Shown: one piece after another, positions 56,887 to 64,000 of the stretch
Layout: each line of letters starts with the position of its first letter
How positions within the stretch are numbered: position 1 is the first letter of the stretch
Source: Marinimicrobium koreense
Lineage (GTDB): Bacteria > Pseudomonadota > Gammaproteobacteria > Pseudomonadales > Cellvibrionaceae
Assembly: GCF_003762925.1 (NCBI RefSeq)
Contig: NZ_RJUK01000001.1
Coordinates: forward strand, 2,666,001 to 2,730,000
Length of the DNA stretch: 64,000 nucleotides
Reading direction: 5' to 3'
Notes under the pieces: model-generated
What the model was told of the DNA's origin: nothing
What the model saw: only the letters and a program-made list of their open reading frames with translations
Databases searched by the model: none
Position numbers and translations under genes: made by a program

Positions 56887-59800
56887 TTACTGACAGGGCA
56901 CCTTGCCCAGACTCAAAACGTAGTAAATATCGCCCGCGAGCGGCGAGTTGAACGGCAGCTCGCCGTGCTTGCCGGCGGTCGCGCTCACGTAATCAATCAA
57001 GTCCTGTCCCGCATCCAGCCGGAAATCATTGATCGTATCGCGAGACGCCACGGTGTACTGCTGAGACAGATCACCGACACTGCCCGACGCATCCGTCAGC
57101 GCACGCTGGGTTGAGGCGTTGATATCGCACGCGCTATTACCGAACCATAGGTAAACCCCATCGGCGCGGTAGCTGCCGCCGCTGACATCGCGGGTCAGGT
57201 TGCCCTGCAGCTCGTCCAGCGCGCTGTTGATATCGTCTTTCTCCTGGAAGTCGCCATTGATGACCAGCGCATTGTCCTCCCATAGAAGGTCGGCACCCAC
57301 GCGGACACTGATGATGTCTTTGCGGTAGTTCATGAACAGGTTGTTCCACATATGGGACGTGCCCCGACGGATCAGCGGAACCCGGCGCGCCGTGTTGCCA
57401 AAATCGAAGTACAGATCATCCCGGGTCACAAAGGCATTGTGGTGCATGGTAGTGGTGATGTTTTCGTTGATCTCACGACTATCACTGGATCCGTGCAAAG
57501 CGGCACGTTTGACGTCCACCACCCGGTTGAACGACATGGTGATATCGTAGGCACCGACTTTCACGTCAAACGCCGAGTCACCGGTCAGGTCAAACGTGTT
57601 CTTGTGAATCCAGATATCGTGAGACGCACCGGTAGAGCGAATCATGTCCGGGTCCAGTCCGTGATCTTCGGTGTGGCCGGCGCCGCGGAAATCCAGGTGG
57701 GTCAGAATCACGCTGTTGGCGGTCTGGGTCGGCTGACCGGAGCTGTCCTTCCCGATGGCAAAACCACTGAAGCGGAAGTAGGCATTACTCATGCGACCGT
57801 CGATGGTGGTATTGGAACTGATCACCGGGTTGCGAATGGGAAGGTCTTTATCGTCCAGACGATTGTTGAAGAACTCCTCCAGACACTGATCGTGATCGTT
57901 ATAGCCGCGATTCGAACACCACTGACGGTAATCGACACACTCCGCCTCGGTACCACCGATACGGCTCAGAACATCCGAGTTGCTGCAGTGCAGACGGTAC
58001 ATGGCCACTTCCGTTTCGGGCGCAAAGTCATTCTTGTCGAACACAATCCAGTGATGATCTTCGCTGCTCATGGCATCAAAGATCTGCTGCTCTACCGAGT
58101 CACTGCTACTTTTGGTAATCACAGTCAGCGTGCTGTTGCCATTAGGGTCATAGCCGCCCAGAGCGTTTTCACCATAGCCCACGGCACGGCCCAGAGTCTG
58201 CGCCAGACATTCCACAATCTCCTGATCACTCTGCAGCGATGTATCGCGCCAGTTGACGTTTGGGTTGGTAGCCAACTCCACGCAATCATTACTCAGCGGT
58301 CCAGAGTAATCCGGGAAGCTACTGCTCGACTGACTGCTTGAGCTGCTCGAATTGCTGCTGGAGCTGTCCGACGATGAGGAATCGCTGGACGAACTGTCGC
58401 TGCTGTCAGACGAGCTGGAAGACGAGTCACTGGACGAACTGCTGGAGGACGAGCCGCCGTCAGATACGTCACCGGTCGCGTTGTAGATTTCAAACTCGGC
58501 AATCTGCGGCGCACTGCTGGCGCTGTCGATAACCAGGTTGACTTTGTACAGGTCTCGGTCACCAAAACCGGTGATGATCCGTTCGCTGCCCAGGGTCGAG
58601 CCGGATGCGAGTACTTCATTGGTATCGTGATCTTCCAGACGCCAACTTTCCGTGGCGCCATTGAGCTCACGGATGATCACGGTATTGAAAGTACCACTGA
58701 AATTTTTCACTCCGATGCGTTCACCACTGGTGCCGCTCGGCTGCCAGTAGCTGGCCAGATTGCCGTCATTGACGTTGCCATAGCTGGTACCGCCACCCTT
58801 GCTGGAACCGTCGGCGCCACCACTCAGAGCCAGATTACTGCCCAACTCAACCGGCTCACCGCTATCACTGGAAGAATTACCGGACGACGAACTCTCTGAA
58901 GAGGACTCACTGGAACTGTTCTGACTGCTGGAAGACGAGCTGGATGACTGCTCCCCGCCGCCACTGACCGGCGCATCAAGGCAATCGGTCACGATACCGG
59001 CGCCCGCATTGGCCAACACGTGAGCCTTGGTATCCGCCGCAAACAGACGACTGTAGCTGTACGGGGGCAGATAGCTGGTGGTGGACTGCACATCAGGTCC
59101 GGCAATCACGCCATCGCTGGGGTACTCAACCCAATTGACGTTATTGAAGGTATTATCTTCAACGTCCCAGTAGCCCAGCTCACTGCTGTAGAAGGAGACG
59201 ATCGGGTTCTGAGCGTCTTCGAACACATTGCCCTCAATACGCAGGGTGGCCCCCATACGTGAATTGATCCCGGTGCTGATCACGCCATCGTAGTAGTTAT
59301 TGACGATATGCCCTTCACCAAAGCGGAACAACGGCAAGCGCGAGTTGGCGTTCTCCCAGTGGTTCCCCCAGAAGGTGATCCGGCGGTCGTAATCGTCACC
59401 GTCACTACTTCCCCACAGGGAGGTTTTCCAGCTATCACGCAGGATGTTATAGCTGATGGTGATGTTGTCGATCTCACCTTTACCACTGACCAACTCGTCG
59501 TAGTAGTCCTTGTCCACGTCCAGCGAGTTGTAGAAAGTATTGTGATCGATCCAGATATTGCTGGACGGACCGTCAATGGTAATGTGATCTTTATCGCCAA
59601 TGCGGACGTAGCGCATGGTGATGTTGCGCACGATCACATTATTGGCGCGCCAGATCTTGATGCCAATACCGTCAAACAGGGCGTTATCGCCCACGCCGAT
59701 GATGGACACGTCGTTCATGTCCTTGATATCGAATTTGGTCACGTTGGAATTGTCCGGGGTAATGATGCCATCGACGTAGATGGTCAACGGGGCGCCGCCT

Positions 59801-60585
59801 TTGTTACTGAGTGCCGCGGCCAGCTCGGAGCCGGTGCTCACCGTCACTTCATCCCCGCCCTGACCACCGGTCGTGCCGGCGCCCAGGGACGCAAAACCCT
59901 GAACGGTGTTGGCCTGTTCACAGGACAGCACTTCACCCGGTGTGCCGGGCTGGGAACTCGAAGAACTGCTGGAGGAGCTTTCAGAGGAGCTGCTACTTTC
60001 GGAGGATGAACTATCGGAAGACGTATCCGAGCTGTTGCTTTCGGAACTGGACGACTCCGAGGAGGAGCTACTTGATGATGTCGACGAACTCGAAGACGAT
60101 GAGCTGGCGCTTCCGCTGTCGGTCGCGCTGTACACTTCGAACTCCGCAATCTGCGGTGCGCCACTGGCGCTCTCGATCACCAGATTGATTTTATACAGGC
60201 TCTGGTCACCGAAGCCGGAAATGATCCGCTCGGAGCCAAGCGTTGAACCACTGGCAAACACCTCACCGGTGTCGTGGTCTTCAAGACGCCAGCCCGTCGT
60301 GGCACCGTTCAGCTCACGAATGATGACAGTATTGAAGCTGCTGCCGATGTTTTTCACACCGATCCGTTCATCACTGCTGGAGCCCGGTTGCCAGTAGCTC
60401 GCCATGTCGCCATCAATGGCGTTGCCATAGCTGCTGCCACTGGCTTTACTGGAACCATCGGCCCCGGCATCCAGCGCCAGGTTCGGCCCCAGATCAGCTT
60501 GAGCGATACAGGCAAAAAATAATGAGGAATAAACGACCTTGGAGGCGTATCGGCTGATACGCCCGGATTGGTTGATGATTGTCAT
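56887..60585 (-). CDS. Large secreted pectate lyase with two catalytic (PL1-like) domains and two discoidin-like modules
   Basis: A 1,232-residue exported protein with a signal peptide ending FACIAQA. Order: F5/8-type (CBM32-like) module (about 32-152), poly-Ser linker, PL1 domain (about 220-545; IWIDHNTFYNSLDVDKDYYD and RLPLFRFGEGHIVNNYYDG), poly-Ser linker, a second near-identical F5/8-type module (about 590-710), poly-Ser linker, and a second beta-helix lyase-like domain (about 775-1230; DIWIHKNTFDLTGDSAFDVK, RRVPLIRRGTSHMWNNLF). PL1 enzymes cleave pectate by beta-elimination with Ca2+ and a catalytic Arg. The second domain is only a distant relative of the first, so the two may prefer different pectins. 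Poly-Ser linkers are typical of Cellvibrionaceae. Confidence 0.9.
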   Translation of the reverse strand: MTIINQSGRISRYASKVVYSSLFFACIAQADLGPNLALDAGADGSSKASGSSYGNAIDGDMASYWQPGSSSDERIGVKNIGSSFNTVIIRELNGATTGWRLEDHDTGEVFASGSTLGSERIISGFGDQSLYKINLVIESASGAPQIAEFEVYSATDSGSASSSSSSSSTSSSSSSSESSSSESNSSDTSSDSSSSESSSSSESSSSSSSSSQPGTPGEVLSCEQANTVQGFASLGAGTTGGQGGDEVTVSTGSELAAALSNKGGAPLTIYVDGIITPDNSNVTKFDIKDMNDVSIIGVGDNALFDGIGIKIWRANNVIVRNITMRYVRIGDKDHITIDGPSSNIWIDHNTFYNSLDVDKDYYDELVSGKGEIDNITISYNILRDSWKTSLWGSSDGDDYDRRITFWGNHWENANSRLPLFRFGEGHIVNNYYDGVISTGINSRMGATLRIEGNVFEDAQNPIVSFYSSELGYWDVEDNTFNNVNWVEYPSDGVIAGPDVQSTTSYLPPYSYSRLFAADTKAHVLANAGAGIVTDCLDAPVSGGGEQSSSSSSSSQNSSSESSSESSSSGNSSSDSGEPVELGSNLALSGGADGSSKGGGTSYGNVNDGNLASYWQPSGTSGERIGVKNFSGTFNTVIIRELNGATESWRLEDHDTNEVLASGSTLGSERIITGFGDRDLYKVNLVIDSASSAPQIAEFEIYNATGDVSDGGSSSSSSSSDSSSSSSDSSDSSSSDSSSSDSSSSNSSSSSSQSSSSFPDYSGPLSNDCVELATNPNVNWRDTSLQSDQEIVECLAQTLGRAVGYGENALGGYDPNGNSTLTVITKSSSDSVEQQIFDAMSSEDHHWIVFDKNDFAPETEVAMYRLHCSNSDVLSRIGGTEAECVDYRQWCSNRGYNDHDQCLEEFFNNRLDDKDLPIRNPVISSNTTIDGRMSNAYFRFSGFAIGKDSSGQPTQTANSVILTHLDFRGAGHTEDHGLDPDMIRSTGASHDIWIHKNTFDLTGDSAFDVKVGAYDITMSFNRVVDVKRAALHGSSDSREINENITTTMHHNAFVTRDDLYFDFGNTARRVPLIRRGTSHMWNNLFMNYRKDIISVRVGADLLWEDNALVINGDFQEKDDINSALDELQGNLTRDVSGGSYRADGVYLWFGNSACDINASTQRALTDASGSVGDLSQQYTVASRDTINDFRLDAGQDLIDYVSATAGKHGELPFNSPLAGDIYYVLSLGKVPCQ

Positions 60586-60840
60586 GTGCGTAACCTTGTT
60601 TGACGTTATGGTTTTTTGGTTTGCGTCCGTTCAGCACCGCTCCTGTCTCTCACCGGGGATTCAATCACATTCTCAGCCAGCCAAAATGTGAACCAGGTCA
60701 CACTTATTTAGCCGCAACGAAACCGGTTAGATAAGTTTGAAATAGCGAGAGAGTCGCGATATCAGAGTTTTGAATGAAATACCCGCGGAGCGAACTCCGC
60801 GGGTGTCAGCCTAAACCGGGTTGGGGTCAGTCAGATGGGA
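60586..60840. other. Gap between the two pectate lyase genes, with conserved leader
   Basis: Holds the leader of the downstream lyase gene (60595-60670, matching 62812-62895; see findings) and the terminator of the upstream one. No gene is seen. Confidence 0.6.
60781..60804 (-). terminator. Hairpin terminating the PL1/CBM35 lyase gene
   Basis: ACCCGCGGAG-CGAA-CTCCGCGGGT is a perfect 10-bp stem with a tetraloop, 37 bp after the stop. It is followed on the minus strand by the moderately T-rich ATTTCATTC. Confidence 0.7.
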
Positions 60841-62799
60841 TCAGGGTGCAACGCAATTACTGATCACACCGGCTCCGGCGTTGGCCAGCACATGCCCTTT
60901 GGCATCCGACGCTGGAAGCGCAGAGTAGCTGTAGGGCGGTGTGTAGCTGACTGTTGACTGGACATTGGGGCCGGCAATGATGTCGTCCCCTGATCCTTCT
61001 TCCCAGGTGATATTGGAGAAAATGTTGTCCTGGACATCCCAGTAGCCGATTTCGTCACTGTAGAAAGAGACAATCGGGTTCTGGGAGTTCTCGAACACAT
61101 TGCCTTCAATCCGGATAGTGGCACCCATCCGCGAATTGATGCCGGTGCTGAGTATGCCGTCGTAGTAGTTGTTGATGACATGACCCTCACCAAAACGGAA
61201 CAGCGGCAAGCGGGAGTTGGCGTTTTCCCAGTGGTTGCCCCAGAAGGTCACCCGGCGGTGGGAGTCATCGCCATCACTGCTGCCCCACAGAGAGGTCTTC
61301 CAGCTATCGCGCAGGATGTTGTAGCTGACCGTGATGTTATCAATATCGTTCTTACCACTGACCAATTCGTCGTAGTAGTCCTTGCCCACATCCAGCGAGT
61401 TGTAGAAGGTGTTGTGGTCAATCCAGATGTTGCTGGACGGGCCATCAATGGTGATGTGGTCCTTGTCGCCAATACGGACATAGCGCATGGTGACGTTGCG
61501 GACAATCACATTGTTGGCGCGCCAGATCTTGATGCCGATACCATCAAACAGGGCATTGTTGCCCACACCGATGATGGACACGTCGTTCATGTCCTTGATA
61601 TCGAACTTGCTCACGCTGGAATTTCCGGGCGTGATGGTGCCATCGACATAGATGGTCAGCGGATTGCTGCCTTTGTTATCCAGGGCCGCTTCCAGTTCGG
61701 TGCCCGAGGAAACGGTCACCACATCACCGCCGGCACCGCCCGTGGTGCCGCCACCGAGGGAGGCAAAGCCACGCACCGTGTTGGCCTCCTGACAGGAGAG
61801 CGGGGAACCCGGATCGCTGGGTACCGAGCTGGACGAAGAACTGGACGACGAGCTCGAGGATGAGCTGCTGGAGCTGGAGGAACCATCCCCGCCGCTGACT
61901 TCAATGTAATCGAAGTTCGGCCCACCCGAGGATACCGTGGCATCGGCGCGGATCACATTGCTGCCCGCCGCCAGGTTGACCGTCACGGTCTGGATGTCCC
62001 AACTGGACCAGCCACCGGTGCCCTCGAAGTCAACGCTGGAATGCGCCACCTGGCCATTCACGCTGACCGTCATCGGACGGTTGGCGGTAGTGCCGTTGGC
62101 GTACCGGAACGTCAGGGTCGCGTTGCCGGAATCCGCCTGATTGACCACCCATTCAATGTAGCTGTTACTGTCGTTGAGAAGGTCAACGAAGCCGCTGCCA
62201 CTGTAGCCGGAGTGATTGGTGGCCACCACGCCGTCAAAATCGACCGCGTTTTCCGACTCGTAGCGAACGGTTTCGCCGCCAGAATCCGAGGAGTTGGACG
62301 ACGAACTGCTGGAGCTGCTGGATGAGCTACCGCCGCCGTCGGAATCGTTGTAGATCTCGAATTCGGCAATCTGCGGTGCACTGTTGGCGCTTTCAATAAC
62401 CAGGTTGACCTTGTACATCTGTCGGTCACCAAATCCGCTGATCACCCGCTCGCTGCCCAAAGTAGAGCCTGACGCTAGCACTTCGTTGGTATCGTGATCT
62501 TCAAGACGCCACCCGGTGGTGGCGCCATTGAGTTCACGGATGATCACAGTATTGAACGTGGCATCAAAATTTTTCACGCCGATCCGCTCACCACTGGTGC
62601 CACTGGGCTGCCAGTAACTGTTCAGATCGCCGTCATTGACGTTGCCATAGCTGCTGCCACCGCCTTTACTCGAACCGTCAGCACCGCCGCTGAGGGCAAG
62701 ATTGCTGCCGAGATCGGCGTGGGCGATGGTGGCCAGGGAGCTACACAGAGCCACGGCGAGGCACCGGCGTAAGAACCGGTTGGGGTTGATAGTTTCCAT
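60841..62799 (-). CDS. Secreted pectate lyase: discoidin-like + CBM35-like + PL1
   Basis: A 652-residue exported protein with a signal peptide ending ATIAHA. An F5/8-type module (about 30-148) is followed by a poly-Ser linker, then a CBM35/CBM6-like module (about 175-300; VRYESENAVDFDGVVATNHS, SGSGFVDLLND, GPNFDYIEVSG), a second poly-Ser linker and a PL1 domain (about 335-650; IWIDHNTFYNSLDVGKDYYD, RLPLFRFGEGHVINNYYDG). The PL1 and F5/8 modules are close copies of those in the next gene, so the pair arose by duplication with module swapping. It acts on extracellular pectate. Confidence 0.92.
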   Translation of the reverse strand: METINPNRFLRRCLAVALCSSLATIAHADLGSNLALSGGADGSSKGGGSSYGNVNDGDLNSYWQPSGTSGERIGVKNFDATFNTVIIRELNGATTGWRLEDHDTNEVLASGSTLGSERVISGFGDRQMYKVNLVIESANSAPQIAEFEIYNDSDGGGSSSSSSSSSSSNSSDSGGETVRYESENAVDFDGVVATNHSGYSGSGFVDLLNDSNSYIEWVVNQADSGNATLTFRYANGTTANRPMTVSVNGQVAHSSVDFEGTGGWSSWDIQTVTVNLAAGSNVIRADATVSSGGPNFDYIEVSGGDGSSSSSSSSSSSSSSSSSSSVPSDPGSPLSCQEANTVRGFASLGGGTTGGAGGDVVTVSSGTELEAALDNKGSNPLTIYVDGTITPGNSSVSKFDIKDMNDVSIIGVGNNALFDGIGIKIWRANNVIVRNVTMRYVRIGDKDHITIDGPSSNIWIDHNTFYNSLDVGKDYYDELVSGKNDIDNITVSYNILRDSWKTSLWGSSDGDDSHRRVTFWGNHWENANSRLPLFRFGEGHVINNYYDGILSTGINSRMGATIRIEGNVFENSQNPIVSFYSDEIGYWDVQDNIFSNITWEEGSGDDIIAGPNVQSTVSYTPPYSYSALPASDAKGHVLANAGAGVISNCVAP

Positions 62800-63056
62800 G
62801 ATGCTTGAACCTTTTGATTAACGTTATGGTTGTCGGTTTAGGCTGTACGCATCCTTTCAGCACCGCTCCTCTCTCACGGGGCGATTCAAGCACATCGGGA
62901 AATTTCAAAAACGAGACGTCGTTCGCAGTTCGGGCCAGTCAAGTCCTGGCCCGAAACGACTTTCGTCAGAATCTTTTTTGGTTAGACAGATTTGAAATGC
63001 TGAAGATTTTTTATATTAAAAATGTTTAGATCGATCAACAACCAACGCTGGGTTGA
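62800..63056. other. Upstream region of the PL1/CBM35 lyase gene
   Basis: Holds the conserved pectate-lyase leader at 62812-62895, an AT-rich stretch and, next to the GGDEF gene, a hairpin. No gene is seen. Confidence 0.55.
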
Positions 63057-63058
63057 TC
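63033..63058 (-). terminator. Hairpin at the end of the GGDEF gene
   Basis: GATCAAC (63033-63039) and GTTGATC (63052-63058) with an inner CCA/TGG pairing form a stem that overlaps the GGDEF stop codon. A T- and A-rich stretch follows on the minus strand (63005-63027), so it is a plausible terminator. Confidence 0.55.
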
Positions 63059-64000
63059 AAGCAAAAGCCCGGAAGGTCATCCCGTTTCGACCCGCGGCTT
63101 TGGTTTCATAGAGCGCCTGATCGGCGGCATTGACCAATTTGGTGGCCAACACGCCGGGGCCGGCATTGGCGGCGGTCACCCCGATACTCAGAGTCAGGGG
63201 TATCTCCACGCCCTCTGCCGTCACCGGTCGACCACTGACCCGCTCGACCAACCGCCGCGCCAGAAACTGTCCCATTTCTGCCGGGCACTGAGCGGCAAAC
63301 ACCAGGAACTCATCGCCTCCGTAGCGCGCCACCACATCCTGCGGCCGAACAGCACCCCGGAGCCGCTGCGCCACTTCTCGCAAGACTTCGTCACCGGCGA
63401 CGTGTCCATAACGATCATTGACCTGTTTGTAATAATCCACGTCGACCAGCATCACACAAACATCTGAGCCCGACCGCTGCGCCACCGCCAACTCCCGTTG
63501 CATCAATACGTCCATCCCCTGGCGATTCCAGGCCTTGGTCAGTGGGTCGATCAGGGCGTTCCGCCGGGCTTCATCCAGCTCGTCAAGTAACTGGGTCTGT
63601 TCCGCACTGAGCGCCTCCACCCTTAGCTCGTTCTCCACCCACGCCGCCAGACTGCGCAAGGTATCTTTCTGCTCCTCCGTTAAGGTCCCCGGCGCATAAT
63701 CCACCAGGCACAGAGTGCCGACCAGTTGGCCCTGATATTGAATGGGCTGGCCCGCGTAAAAACGGACATGGGGGTCGTCGGTAACCGCCGGGTGGTCATG
63801 GAAGTCCGGGTGCACTCGCGCGTCTTCGACCAGCAGCAGTTCATCATGGTTGATGGCGTGGGCGCAGAAAGCGACATCTCTCGGAGTTTCCGGCACCCCG
63901 AGTCCCTGCGCGGACTTGAACCACTGTTTGTCCCGGGAGATCAGGGTGACCAGCGAAATCGGTACGTCAAACAGTCTGCACGCCAGTCGGGTGATCCGGT
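63057..64000 (-). CDS. GAF-GGDEF diguanylate cyclase (5' end beyond the window)
   Basis: The minus-strand frame is open from 63057 to the right edge, about 314 codons with no upstream stop, so the start lies outside. An internal GTG at 63896 is not the start because family sequence continues upstream of it (ITRLACRLFDVPISLVTLIS, DKQWFKSAQGLG). The GAF domain includes VAFCAHAINHDELLLVEDAR. The C-terminal GGDEF domain has the intact active-site motif RYGGDEFLVF and DPLTKAWNRQGMD, so it should make cyclic di-GMP. I do not see the RxxD inhibitory-site motif upstream of GGDEF. Confidence 0.9.
   Translation of the reverse strand, partial: RITRLACRLFDVPISLVTLISRDKQWFKSAQGLGVPETPRDVAFCAHAINHDELLLVEDARVHPDFHDHPAVTDDPHVRFYAGQPIQYQGQLVGTLCLVDYAPGTLTEEQKDTLRSLAAWVENELRVEALSAEQTQLLDELDEARRNALIDPLTKAWNRQGMDVLMQRELAVAQRSGSDVCVMLVDVDYYKQVNDRYGHVAGDEVLREVAQRLRGAVRPQDVVARYGGDEFLVFAAQCPAEMGQFLARRLVERVSGRPVTAEGVEIPLTLSIGVTAANAGPGVLATKLVNAADQALYETKAAGRNGMTFRAFA

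Noticed and set aside
58310-60110. Short-period repeats that could be taken for a CRISPR array or satellite
   Set aside because: They are in-frame Ser codons forming poly-serine linkers of the lyase; there are no conserved repeat-spacer units.
60595-60670. A riboswitch (for example cyclic-di-GMP class) before the pectate lyases
   Set aside because: The conserved blocks do not match the core motifs of any riboswitch I know, and a stable shared fold was not evident by eye.

Overview
The window looks like the chromosome of a marine, polysaccharide-degrading gammaproteobacterium of the Cellvibrionaceae type (Saccharophagus/Teredinibacter/Marinimicrobium-like). Grounds: a gammaproteobacterial housekeeping backbone (gmk-rpoZ-spoT, ridA, glyQS-gmhB-plsC), TonB-dependent receptors without SusC/SusD pairs, secreted pectate lyases joined by poly-serine linkers, and a large sulfatase-rich polysaccharide locus. 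The family-level placement is inference; no rRNA or tRNA gene is present to test it.

Layout. 1-901 (-): 5' part of a TonB-dependent receptor cut by the window edge. 902-1894: a long divergent regulatory region. 1895-6483 (+): ABC importer of the nitrate/sulfonate type (binding protein, permease, ATPase) followed by an outer-membrane porin. 6496-6729 (-): small HTH protein. 6870-10052 (+): gmk, rpoZ, spoT. 10053-46199: a large accessory block lying between spoT and ridA, genes that are adjacent in many gammaproteobacteria. 46200-52136: ridA, DUF3185 protein, cheV, an ATP-grasp/7TM-transglutaminase/retropepsin trio, and an LpxL-like acyltransferase. 52330-56758 (+): glyQ-glyS-gmhB-plsC. 56887-62799 (-): two related multimodular pectate lyases. 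63057-64000 (-): GAF-GGDEF protein cut by the right edge.

The accessory block reads as one system for using a sulfated galactose-containing polysaccharide, probably a red-algal galactan (inferred). It encodes four exported Cys-type sulfatases, an exported formylglycine-generating-enzyme homologue, three GH43-type proteins (one with two propellers), a 1,033-residue multimodular propeller protein, a GH36/raffinose-synthase-like protein, two related TIM-barrel-like proteins of a family I cannot name plus a decayed third copy, a TonB-dependent receptor for uptake across the outer membrane, an ECF sigma factor, and a protein holding only the cytoplasmic FecR-type domain. It ends in a vSGLT-type Na+/sugar symporter, a complete Leloir pathway (galK, galT, galE) with a lipoprotein mutarotase, and a divergent LacI/GalR regulator. 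The sulfatase/GH part (about 10.3-37 kb) is visibly more AT-rich than the flanking genes, which suggests acquisition.

The most useful regulatory observation is a 17-bp motif, approximately WTGTAAWCGTTWWACCY, found at two places before the ECF sigma gene, once before the FGE-like gene and once before galR, with a weaker copy before galE. It implies that one GalR-type repressor ties galactose catabolism to sulfatase maturation and to the sigma factor. The likely order of events is: outer-surface and periplasmic hydrolases and sulfatases trim the polymer, the TonB receptor imports oligosaccharides, galactose enters through the symporter, and the Leloir enzymes convert it to UDP-glucose/glucose-1-phosphate. 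No recognisable GH16/GH82/GH50/GH86 endo-enzyme and no anhydrogalactose-catabolic gene is seen, so the unassigned TIM-barrel proteins are the best candidates for new chain-cleaving enzymes.
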